Shown piece by piece: positions 6,808 through 12,695 of a DNA stretch of 12,695 nt; within the stretch, counting starts at the first letter, position 1; each line of letters opens with the position of its first letter. Below the pieces are notes generated by a model, which saw only the letters and a list, made by a program, of their open reading frames with translations, searched no databases and was not told where the DNA came from. This DNA is from Nitriliruptoraceae bacterium. Lineage in GTDB: Bacteria > Actinomycetota > Nitriliruptoria > Nitriliruptorales > Nitriliruptoraceae. The DNA is taken from positions 1-12,695 of the forward strand of contig PWEU01000043.1 of NCBI GenBank assembly GCA_003554005.1. The letters are read 5' to 3'. Position numbers and translations under genes: made by a program.

Positions 6808-7556
6808 GCCGCCACCTCACCGTGCGCATCGCGCACGACCAGGCCGAGTTGCCGGCCGCTACCTGGATCACGTCGGTGGCTGAAGTAGGTCGGGTCGCCG
6901 TAGGTGCAGGGGGCGGATGGACCGAGCACCTCCACACCCAGGCCGGCCAGCTGTCGGCGCACCGCCGCCGGCAGGTCCAGGGAGGGGGTCCCCCAGGTGG
7001 TCCGCGACCCGATGCCCGGCACCACCTCGCCAGCGGCGTCACGCAGGGTGGCCGGGACCTCGTAGCAGCAGCCACCGATCGCGGGACCGAGGACGGCCTG
7101 CAGCGGCCCGGGCCCCGCCAGCGCCCGGAGCGCCTCCACCACCGCAGCGATCACGCCGCCGAGGACCCCGGCCCGTCCCGCGTGCGCGACCCCGACGGCG
7201 CGGGGCCCGGAGAGCAGCACGGGCACGCAGTCGGCGGCCTGGACACCGAGGACCCTGCCGGGGACCGCGGTCACGGCCGCATCGACGCCCCGTAGCTCCT
7301 TGCCCGGTGGGACCTCGGCGTCCACGACCGCCACGTCGCGTCCGTGGACCTGGTGCAGCAGGTGCCACGTGGTCGGGTCGGTGCCGGTGGTCGCGGCGAC
7401 CTCGCGCCGGGCGGCCGCCAGGTCCGACGGGCGGTGGGGTCGCCGGTGCGCGAGGTTGCCCTCACCCCCGATGGGTACCGGCGTCGCCTCGAGGTCGCGG
7501 CCCGTGAACCAACCGCGACCACCGGCCAGGGCAGCCGACCGCTGGATCCGGATCAC
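6804..7556 (-). CDS. pgeF: Polyphenol oxidase/laccase-domain family protein, PgeF-type
   Basis: A 250-residue cytoplasmic protein of the YfiH/DUF152 family. E. coli PgeF removes wrongly incorporated L-Ser from UDP-MurNAc precursors; related proteins show purine-nucleoside or oxidase activity, so the substrate here is not certain. The Zn/catalytic ligands are visible: HQVHG (68-72, H71), ADCVPVLL (108-115, C110) and HAG (H125), plus GPAIGGCCYEV (157-167) and the C-terminal YFSHRRD (224-230). The loop after H125 is HAGRAG rather than the common HAGWRG. GTG 7556 lies 12 bp after the ftsZ stop and has no good Shine-Dalgarno, so coupling to ftsZ translation is likely. It fits the local theme of peptidoglycan-precursor quality. 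Confidence 0.93.
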   Translation of the reverse strand: MIRIQRSAALAGGRGWFTGRDLEATPVPIGGEGNLAHRRPHRPSDLAAARREVAATTGTDPTTWHLLHQVHGRDVAVVDAEVPPGKELRGVDAAVTAVPGRVLGVQAADCVPVLLSGPRAVGVAHAGRAGVLGGVIAAVVEALRALAGPGPLQAVLGPAIGGCCYEVPATLRDAAGEVVPGIGSRTTWGTPSLDLPAAVRRQLAGLGVEVLGPSAPCTYGDPTYFSHRRDPGSGRQLGLVVRDAHGEVAA

Positions 7557-7568
7557 GGTCGACCGGGC

Positions 7569-8732
7569 TCAGCGCAGGAAGGACGGGACATCCAGGTCAT
7601 CGTCGTCCTCGGTGTCGTCGTAGACCAGGCGGGGCGTCGCTTCGGTGCGTTCGGCCGCCGGGGAGGGCTCGGGGGTGAACACCTCGTCGGGCTCGTCCTC
7701 GGGCTCCTCCAGAGCGGAGACGGGCGCGGGTGCCGCCGACTCGTCGCTCCGCACGAACGCCCCGGGCTGCTCCACGGGTCCGTCGAACTTGTCGAACCCG
7801 GCCGCGATGACGGGGACCTTGACCTCGTCACCGAGCGAGTCGTCGATCACGGCACCGAAGATGATGTTCGCGTCCGCGTGGGCCGCCTGGGTCACCACGT
7901 CAGCGGCCTCGTTGACCTCGAACAACCCGAGGTCGCTGCCCCCGGCCAGCATCAGCAGCACCCCCTGCGCCCCGTCGATCGAGGCCTCCAGCAGGGGCGA
8001 GGACACCGCCAGCTTGGCGGCCTCCACCGCCCGACGGTCGCCACGGGCCGTGCCGATCCCCATCAGGGCGCTCCCGGCATCGTTCATCACCGTGCGCACG
8101 TCGGCGAAGTCGAGGTTGATCAACCCCGGGGTCGTGATCAGGTCGGTGATGCCCTGGACGCCCTGCAGCAGCACGTCGTCGGCCAGCCGGAAGGCCTGCA
8201 CCACCGAGGTGTCGCCGTCGGCGATCTGCAGCAGCCGGTCGTTCGGGATCACGATCAGCGTGTCGACCTCGTCCTTGAGCTCCGCGATCCCGTCCTCGGC
8301 CTGGGTGGACCGGCGACGGCCCTCGAAGGCGAAGGGACGTGTCACGACCCCGATCGTCAGCGCCCCGAGCTCCTTGGCGATCTGGGCGACCACCGGTGCC
8401 GCCCCCGTGCCGGTCCCTCCCCCCTCACCGGCGGTGACGAACCCCATGTCGGCGCCCTTGAGGACCTCGAGCAGCTCGTCGCGGTGCTCATCGGCGGCCT
8501 GCCGGCCGACCACGGGGTCGGCGCCCGCGCCGAGCCCGCGGGTGAGATCCCGGCCGATGTCGAGCTTGACGTCGGCATCCGACATCAGCAGCGCCTGCGC
8601 GTCGGTGTTGATGGCCACGAACTCCACACCGTGGAGACCGGCGTCGATCATGCGGTTCACGGCGTTCACGCCGCCCCCGCCGATGCCGACCACCTTGATG
8701 ACGTCGAGGTAGTTGGTTGGGGCTGCCGCCAC
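7569..8732 (-). CDS. ftsZ: Cell division GTPase FtsZ
   Basis: A 387-residue tubulin-like GTPase that polymerises into the Z-ring. GTG 8732 has AGGAG exactly 6 bases upstream. Motifs in order: nucleotide-binding VVGIGGGGVNAVNRM (14-28), NTDAQAL (42-48), tubulin signature GGGTGTG (104-110) in TAGEGGGTGTGAAP, TRPFAFEGRRR (131-141), PNDRLL (163-168), the T7 synergy loop NLDFADVRTVM (206-216) with D208 and D211, and SSPLLEASIDGAQG (244-257). The core ends near 320, an acidic Pro/Glu linker covers 320-378, and the conserved C-terminal peptide DLDVPSFLR (379-387) closes the protein. The Glu in TAGEGGG, where many bacteria have Met, matches mycobacterial FtsZ. It is preceded by a 339-bp gap with its own likely promoter and followed at 12 bp by pgeF. 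Confidence 0.99.
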   Translation of the reverse strand: MAAAPTNYLDVIKVVGIGGGGVNAVNRMIDAGLHGVEFVAINTDAQALLMSDADVKLDIGRDLTRGLGAGADPVVGRQAADEHRDELLEVLKGADMGFVTAGEGGGTGTGAAPVVAQIAKELGALTIGVVTRPFAFEGRRRSTQAEDGIAELKDEVDTLIVIPNDRLLQIADGDTSVVQAFRLADDVLLQGVQGITDLITTPGLINLDFADVRTVMNDAGSALMGIGTARGDRRAVEAAKLAVSSPLLEASIDGAQGVLLMLAGGSDLGLFEVNEAADVVTQAAHADANIIFGAVIDDSLGDEVKVPVIAAGFDKFDGPVEQPGAFVRSDESAAPAPVSALEEPEDEPDEVFTPEPSPAAERTEATPRLVYDDTEDDDDLDVPSFLR

Positions 8733-8824
8733 GGGGAGCTCCTGATCGTCGGTTCCGGAGCGCGGTCGCGATCCGGAGGTGGTGGGTGGGGTGATGTCGC
8801 AGGTGGTGTCGAGTGTCGCTCCAC

Positions 8825-8848
8825 CGGGAGCTCCCGACGCGTCGTCGG
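8825..8848 (-). other. Palindrome plus hairpin in the ftsZ leader
   Basis: CGGGAGCTCCCG (8825-8836) is a perfect 12-bp palindrome. Overlapping it, CCGACG (8834-8839) pairs with CGTCGG (8843-8848) around a 3-nt loop. The two can form alternative structures in RNA, or the palindrome could be a protein site. GC-rich DNA makes such matches fairly common by chance. Confidence 0.35.
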
Positions 8849-8868
8849 ACCCGTCGTCCGTCCCCCGC

Positions 8869-8888
8869 CGGGGTCGGAACGGACCCCG
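8869..8888 (-). other. Hairpin in the ftsZ leader
   Basis: CGGGGTC (8869-8875) and GACCCCG (8882-8888) form a 7-bp, nearly all-GC stem around a 6-nt loop. No T-run follows on the minus strand, so it is not a classical terminator. It lies about 140 bases before the ftsZ start and may be an RNA structure in the leader. Confidence 0.4.
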
Positions 8889-8966
8889 CTCCTCCTGCCA
8901 CGGTGCCCGGACCGGGAGGCCGCCGGAGGGACTCTGTGTGTTGCCGCGAGCGATTGTCTCGACCTG

Positions 8967-8991
8967 AAGTAAAGGCTTATACTTATGTCAA
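8967..8991 (-). promoter_or_regulatory. AT-rich patch: -35-like TTGACA and 18-bp near-palindrome upstream of ftsZ
   Basis: On the minus strand a perfect TTGACA (8991-8986) is followed after one base by AAGTATAAGCCTTTACTT (8984-8967), where 7 of 9 half-site positions pair. TATAAG (8981-8976) looks like a -10 box but is only 4 bases from TTGACA. At 17-bp spacing the hexamer is TTCAGG, a poor -10. So the promoter may use TTGACA with a weak -10, or TATAAG with a weak -35. The palindrome would sit in the promoter, where a repressor or activator dimer could bind. The patch stands out sharply from the surrounding GC-rich DNA. Confidence 0.5.
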
Positions 8992-9071
8992 CCTCGGGTG
9001 GACCGTAGCCCCCAGCGCTTCCGAGGGTCAAGCAGGCACGCCCATCCGCGCGAGATCCGCGGCGAACGGGC

Positions 9072-9836
9072 TCAACGCCCGATCACGACCGGTGCGCTAG
9101 GCGCCCGCACGTCGATCGTCTCCACCTCGGTGTCGCCGACGTCCTCGAGCACCGCTCCCAGGGCCCGGACCTTCTCATCGACGCGCTCTGCCCGCCCGAA
9201 CCGCACCTCCACCCCGGAGGCCAGTTCCAGCGTGAGCTCGTCCGGGCCGGCGGCGCGGTAGCGGACCGTCTCGGCCCGCAGGGACCCCGACAGGCCACGC
9301 CAGACGGCATGGGCGTTGGCCAGGGCGGCATCATCGTCGACCCGCTCCCCCGGCGACGGCGGCTCCGACGCAAGTTCGATCACCGGCCACGCGCTCGCTG
9401 GCTCCTCCCAGGGGCGGACATCCTCGATCACGACCCCGTCACGGTCGAGGTAGCGATGCTCCCCGCCCCCGGGGACGACGAGCTCGGGTCGACGCTCCTC
9501 GACCTCGATCACGACGCTCAGCGGATCGGTCCGGCGGGCGTTGGCCTCGCGGACCAGTGGGAGCTCCTCCACCCGGTCACCGGCGGCCCTCATCCCCAAC
9601 CGCAAGGTCGAGGTGCCCACCTCGAGGTCCGCGGCGGCGATGACCTCCTCGGGATCGAGCCGCTCCACCCCGACCACCGTCACCTCCTCGAGCGCGACCA
9701 GCGCACTGCGCTCCACGGCCACCAGGACCCCGAGCAGTGCCACGAGCCCAAGCGCCCACCACGTGCGACGCAGGCGGCTGCGGCGGTGATCGTCACGGAC
9801 CGCTGCCCGCCGCTCGGCGATGCGCTCGTCGATCAC
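9072..9836 (-). CDS. ftsQ: Cell division protein FtsQ (POTRA domain)
   Basis: A 254-residue bitopic membrane protein and divisome scaffold that recruits FtsL/FtsB and later partners. GTG 9836 overlaps the murB stop as GTGA, with GGGAG 4 bases upstream. A basic cytoplasmic tail (1-25, many Arg) leads into one membrane helix (about 26-41, WWALGLVALLGVLVAV). The POTRA domain follows (about 48-118: ALEEVTVVGVERLDPEEVIAAADLEVGTSTLRL...LPLVREANARRTDPLSVVIEVEERRP), then the FtsQ beta domain (119-254) with YLDRDGVVIED (129-139) and the C-terminal ETIDVRAPSAPVV (239-251). The length is normal for Actinobacteria. It sits between murB and ftsZ, its usual place. Confidence 0.95.
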   Translation of the reverse strand: MIDERIAERRAAVRDDHRRSRLRRTWWALGLVALLGVLVAVERSALVALEEVTVVGVERLDPEEVIAAADLEVGTSTLRLGMRAAGDRVEELPLVREANARRTDPLSVVIEVEERRPELVVPGGGEHRYLDRDGVVIEDVRPWEEPASAWPVIELASEPPSPGERVDDDAALANAHAVWRGLSGSLRAETVRYRAAGPDELTLELASGVEVRFGRAERVDEKVRALGAVLEDVGDTEVETIDVRAPSAPVVIGR

Positions 9837-10801
9837 GGTGCTCCCGCCGCCCCGTCATCCCCCGACCAGGTGGTCGGCAGATCGTGGTCGGCCACCACCG
9901 CGCCCAACCGCCGGACCTCCGGGTGCAGGGTGAGACCCGCGTCGGCTTCCACCGCGGCGACGACCCGCTCGATCACGGTCGCGACGTCGGTGGCCGTGGC
10001 GCCGGGTCGGGTGACGATGAAGTTGGCGTGCCGGTGGGATACCTCGGCGCCTCCGACCCTCAGCCCCTTACAGCCGGCCGCGTCGATCAACCGGCCGGCG
10101 CTGTCCCCCGGCGGGTTGGTGAACACCGAGCCGCAGTTCGGCTCGTTCAACGGCTGGTGGGCGCGGCGCCAGGCGCGGATCCGGGTGATCGCCGCCCGTT
10201 CCTCGACCGGGTCGCCACGGTCGAACGAGAGGGTGGCAGCCACCACCACAGCGTCGGTCGGCAGCTCGCTGGACCGGTAGGCCAAGCCCAGGGTGGCGGC
10301 CGGCCACAGCTCCCGGGTCCCCGTGCCGAGCCGGAACAGCTCGGCCTCCACGAGGTGGTCCCGCAGGTCGGCGCCGTGGGCTCCGGCGTTCATCCGCACG
10401 GCGCCACCGATCGTGCCCGGCACCGAGCAGGCCCAGGCGAAACCGTGGTAGCCCGCGTCGGCGATGCGCACCGCCAGGGACGGCAGGGGCTCGGCCGCGC
10501 CGAGGCGCAGGCGTGCTCCGTCCATCTCCAGACCGCGGTAGCCACGCCCGAGCACGATCGCGACCCCGGGCCACCCGGCGTCGGCGACCAGCAGGTTCGA
10601 GCCGCGGCCGATCACCGTCCACGGCAGCCCCGTGCGGCGACACACCTCCCCGACCCTGGCCAGGTCCGCATCCTGCTCCGCGGTGACCAGGACCCGGGCC
10701 GGCCCTCCCACCCGCAGCGTCGTCAGGGACGCGAGCGACGCATCACCCTCTACTTTACCGTGACACTGCTCGGCCAACTCGGTCACCACCGGATCGCTCA
10801 C
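9833..10801 (-). CDS. murB: UDP-N-acetylenolpyruvoylglucosamine reductase MurB
   Basis: A 322-residue cytoplasmic flavoenzyme that reduces UDP-GlcNAc-enolpyruvate to UDP-MurNAc with NADPH, the second committed step of peptidoglycan synthesis. GTG 10801 overlaps the murC stop as GTGA, with GGAG 7 bases upstream. FAD-binding motifs: TTLRVGGPAR (27-36), VIGRGSNLLV (63-72) and CSVPGTIGGAVRMNAGAHG (125-143). YRSS (175-178) is followed by PNCGSVFTNP (221-230) with the proton-donor Ser225, AGRLIDAAGCKG (235-246), SHRHANFIV (255-263), and LHPEV (292-296) with the catalytic Glu295. The layout is that of the type II (Gram-positive) enzyme. In Streptomyces murB lies elsewhere, so its place between murC and ftsQ is a useful lineage marker. 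Confidence 0.97.
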   Translation of the reverse strand: MSDPVVTELAEQCHGKVEGDASLASLTTLRVGGPARVLVTAEQDADLARVGEVCRRTGLPWTVIGRGSNLLVADAGWPGVAIVLGRGYRGLEMDGARLRLGAAEPLPSLAVRIADAGYHGFAWACSVPGTIGGAVRMNAGAHGADLRDHLVEAELFRLGTGTRELWPAATLGLAYRSSELPTDAVVVAATLSFDRGDPVEERAAITRIRAWRRAHQPLNEPNCGSVFTNPPGDSAGRLIDAAGCKGLRVGGAEVSHRHANFIVTRPGATATDVATVIERVVAAVEADAGLTLHPEVRRLGAVVADHDLPTTWSGDDGAAGAP

Positions 10802-12162
10802 CGCGTGGCTCCGAGCCGCTGCAGCAGCGCGGGCCCCACGCTGGTCACGTCCCCGGCCCCTGCGGTGAGCACGAGGTCACCGGCACGGACCGTGGCCACC
10901 AACTCGTCCATGACCTCGCGCAGGCTCGGGCGGTACACCACGCTCGCGCCGGCTTCGGCTGCCGCGTCGGCCACCAGCTTGCCGGTGATCCCCGGGACGG
11001 GGGCTTCCGTCGAGCCGTAGACGTCGGTGACGATCACGACGTCCGCGCCGGCCGCGGCCCGCCCGAGCTCCGCGCCGAACACCTCCGTCCGCGAGTACCG
11101 GTGGGGCTGCACGACCACCACGATGCGCTCCGGGCGCTGCTGTCGGGCTGCCGCCAAGGTGGCCCGCAGTTCGGTGGGGTGGTGGGCGTAGTCGTCGACC
11201 ACCTCGATGCCTCCCACGGTGCCGAGGCGCTGGAAGCGGCGCACCGCCCCGGTGAAGCTGGTCAGCCCCTCCCCCGCGGCGGCCGCGTCCACGCCGAGCA
11301 GGTGACAGACCGCGACAGCCGCGGGGGCGTTGCGCAGATTGTGGACCCCGGGGACGGACAGCGTGAGACGGGCCGCCGGCTCGCCGTGGATGCGGACCTC
11401 GGCGCCGGCGTCGTCGGCGATCACCCGGACCTCGGCGCGGGGGTCCTCGCCGTAGGTCACCACCGGGGCGTCGATGTGCTCGGCGAGCCAGGCGCTCCCC
11501 GGGTCGTCGAGGCAGAGCAGTGCCGGAGCACCGGGGGCCCGTCGCTCCAGGAACCCGATGAAGGCCTGACGCACCGCGTGGAGGTCCTCGAACTCATCGG
11601 GGTGATCGTGCTCCAGGTTGGTCACCACCGCCAGATCGGGTCGGTAGACCAGGAAGGAGCGGTCGGACTCGTCGGCCTCGGCCACGAAGGAGCCGTCGGT
11701 GCCGGCGTGAGCGTTGGTTCCGCTCTCGTTCAGCGACCCCCCGATCGCGAAGCTCGGGGCGCCGCCGGCGGCCTGCAGGGCGACCACGGCCATCGAGGTC
11801 GTCGTGGTCTTGCCGTGGGTCCCGGCGATCAGGACCGCACGGTTGTCAGCCATCAACCACGCGAGCAGCTCCGCACGCCGCAACAGCACCCGTCGCTGCT
11901 CCCGGGCCGCGCGGACCTCGGGGTTGTCGGTCGGCACGGCCGAGGAGGTGACCACGATGTCGGCACCGGCGAGGTTGTCGGCGTGGTGCCCGACGGCGAC
12001 GTGGGCGCCGAGCACGCGGAGCTCCTCCAGCGCCCGACCATCGCGCAGGTCCGAACCCGTGACGTGGTGCCCCCGCAGCAGCAGGATCCGGGCCAGGCCC
12101 GACATGCCGGCGCCGCCGATACCGACCAGGTGGACGTGGTGGTGCGAGGTCAGCGCGGGCAT
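10798..12162 (-). CDS. murC: UDP-N-acetylmuramate--L-alanine ligase MurC
   Basis: A 454-residue cytoplasmic ATP-dependent ligase that adds L-Ala to UDP-MurNAc. ATG 12162 overlaps the murG stop by one base (TGATG); GTG 12165, directly before it, is an alternative that would give a GTGA junction. AAAAGGA lies about 8-11 bases upstream. The N-terminal UDP-binding domain has HLVGIGGAGMSGLA (11-24). The central ATPase domain has the P-loop GTHGKTTTT (114-122), EADESDRSF (162-170) and NLEHDHPDEF (182-191). The C-terminal domain starts around PGVHNLRNAPAAVA (271-284), with FQRLG (310-314), DDYAHHPTE (323-331), VQPHRYSRT (351-359), DVYGSTEAP (380-388) and GAGD (435-438). All ligase motifs are intact. 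It is a stand-alone MurC, not a fusion with Ddl or MurB. Confidence 0.98.
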   Translation of the reverse strand: MPALTSHHHVHLVGIGGAGMSGLARILLLRGHHVTGSDLRDGRALEELRVLGAHVAVGHHADNLAGADIVVTSSAVPTDNPEVRAAREQRRVLLRRAELLAWLMADNRAVLIAGTHGKTTTTSMAVVALQAAGGAPSFAIGGSLNESGTNAHAGTDGSFVAEADESDRSFLVYRPDLAVVTNLEHDHPDEFEDLHAVRQAFIGFLERRAPGAPALLCLDDPGSAWLAEHIDAPVVTYGEDPRAEVRVIADDAGAEVRIHGEPAARLTLSVPGVHNLRNAPAAVAVCHLLGVDAAAAGEGLTSFTGAVRRFQRLGTVGGIEVVDDYAHHPTELRATLAAARQQRPERIVVVVQPHRYSRTEVFGAELGRAAAGADVVIVTDVYGSTEAPVPGITGKLVADAAAEAGASVVYRPSLREVMDELVATVRAGDLVLTAGAGDVTSVGPALLQRLGATR

Positions 12163-12695
12163 CACGGTTGCGGTCCTTTTGGGGCCAACTCCAGGACGAG
12201 GCGCGCCACCGCCTGGGCCGCGTCGGGCCGCCCGAACGCCCGGGCGCCGAGCGCCATGGCAGCGTAGGCGGACGGGTCGTCGAGGAGTGGGATGAGGGTG
12301 TCCACCAGCCGCTCGCCCGTCAGCTCGTCGTCGTCGATGACCGCCGCACCGCCGGCCCGGGCCAGCGCGTGGGCGTTCTCGCGCTGATGGTCCGCGGTGG
12401 CGTGGGGGTAGGGGATCAGGACCGACGGCAGACCGAGCACCGTGAGCTCGGCGATCGAGGTCGCCCCCGCCCGGCAGACCACCACGTCGGCCGCGGCGTA
12501 GGCGCCGGCCATGTCGTCGATGAACTCGACGAGCTTGACGGGCGGACCGTCGGGATGCGCCGCTCGCGCCTCCTCCCACGCGCGGGCAGCCGCGGTGTAG
12601 CCGACGCCGCCGGTGGCGTGCAGCAGCTGGACCGGACGATCTCCCCAGCGCTCGTGGGCGTCCACGACCGCCCGGTTGATGCTGCGGGCGCCCTG
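12162..12695 (-). CDS. murG: UDP-GlcNAc transferase MurG (C-terminal part, cut by window edge)
   Basis: The last 177 residues of MurG, the peripheral membrane glycosyltransferase (GT28) that adds GlcNAc to lipid I to make lipid II. The window cuts into the GGSQGA motif: the fragment begins QGARSINRAV, so about half the protein lies beyond 12695. The UDP-GlcNAc-binding half is intact: VEFIDDMAGAYAAADVVVCRAGATSIAEL (56-84 of the fragment), LGLPSVLIPYPHATADHQRENA (87-108) and ARAGGAAVI (112-120). The C-terminus ends GPQP. The stop codon overlaps the murC start. Gene order murG-murC is the standard dcw order. Confidence 0.96.
   Translation of the reverse strand, partial: QGARSINRAVVDAHERWGDRPVQLLHATGGVGYTAAARAWEEARAAHPDGPPVKLVEFIDDMAGAYAAADVVVCRAGATSIAELTVLGLPSVLIPYPHATADHQRENAHALARAGGAAVIDDDELTGERLVDTLIPLLDDPSAYAAMALGARAFGRPDAAQAVARLVLELAPKGPQP

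Larger units (their letters stand above)
8733..9071 (-). promoter_or_regulatory. ftsQ-ftsZ intergenic region, long ftsZ leader
   Basis: There are 339 bp without a convincing gene, the longest gap in the minus-strand cluster. Read on the minus strand it holds, in order: the end of ftsQ, a weak 6-bp inverted repeat (9021-9026 with 8992-8997), an AT-rich promoter/palindrome patch (8966-8991), and about 230 bases of GC-rich leader with two clear hairpins (8869-8888 and 8834-8848) and a perfect palindrome (8825-8836). The ftsZ Shine-Dalgarno AGGAG (8743-8739) ends it. Extra promoters in front of ftsZ are well known in Actinobacteria; where transcription starts here cannot be told by eye. Confidence 0.75.

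Noticed and set aside
7344..8972. Long plus-strand open frame (542 codons) opposite pgeF and ftsZ
   Set aside because: FtsZ and PgeF on the other strand are unmistakable, and the plus-strand protein has no recognisable domain. Similar shadows at 4628-6364, 9309-10280 and 11101-12267 are rejected for the same reason.
8992..9026. Terminator after ftsQ
   Set aside because: CCTCGG/CCGAGG is only a 6-bp stem with a 23-nt loop and no T-tract in the right place.
10745..10766. AT-richer patch in early murB (GGTAAAGTAGAGG on the minus strand) as an internal promoter
   Set aside because: TAAAGT resembles a -10 box, but no acceptable -35 is found at 16-18 bases and the codons fit the MurB frame.
1..12695. 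A new defence, mobile or biosynthetic system
   Set aside because: All but one gene belong to well-known division, wall and translation families in a familiar order. There is no integrase, transposase, CRISPR-like spaced repeat, tRNA or base-composition break suggesting transfer. The only unknown is the 200-residue protein after ileS.

Overview
This is a GC-rich window (about 70 % GC by eye, strong G/C preference at third codon positions) from an actinobacterium. Three things point there: the gene string murG-murC-murB-ftsQ-ftsZ-pgeF-yggS-sepF-yggT-divIVA; an FtsZ of actinobacterial type (TAGEGGGTGTG loop, DVPSFLR tail); and a type 2 isoleucyl-tRNA synthetase preceded by a short, translation-type T-box leader. 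A deep-branching high-GC actinobacterium, for example the Nitriliruptoria/Euzebya side, is plausible, but this is inference. The genus cannot be fixed from the sequence alone.

Layout. Positions 1-361 (+) hold the ileS leader, with a very uncertain divergent reading frame at the left edge. Positions 362-3667 (+) are ileS. It overlaps by 4 bp a 200-residue protein of unknown function (3664-4266, +) that has two hydrophobic segments and an HEAIH motif. Thirteen bases further on it meets divIVA tail to tail. From 12695 down to 4280 everything is on the minus strand: partial murG, murC, murB, ftsQ, a 339-bp gap carrying an AT-rich promoter/operator-like patch, then ftsZ, pgeF, yggS, sepF, yggT and divIVA.

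How the genes work together. MurB and MurC make UDP-MurNAc and add its first amino acid. MurG adds GlcNAc to lipid I to give lipid II. FtsQ is the membrane scaffold of the divisome. FtsZ forms the ring, SepF anchors it to the membrane, and YggT and DivIVA are envelope/polarity factors. PgeF and YggS are small metabolic quality-control proteins (peptidoglycan-precursor editing and PLP homeostasis) usually carried in this cluster. IleS is a translation enzyme whose leader senses uncharged tRNA-Ile.

I found no mobile element, CRISPR array, tRNA, rRNA, defence system or biosynthetic cluster, and I do not claim a new system. The points most worth a second look are: the T-box with two mutually exclusive pairings that expose or hide the ileS Shine-Dalgarno sequence, and with G where U would match tRNA-Ile; the near-uniform GTGA stop/start overlaps and repeated GTGATC starts; the AT-rich palindrome and long leader of ftsZ; the 24-bp tandem repeat in divIVA; and the unrecognised HExxH protein behind ileS.
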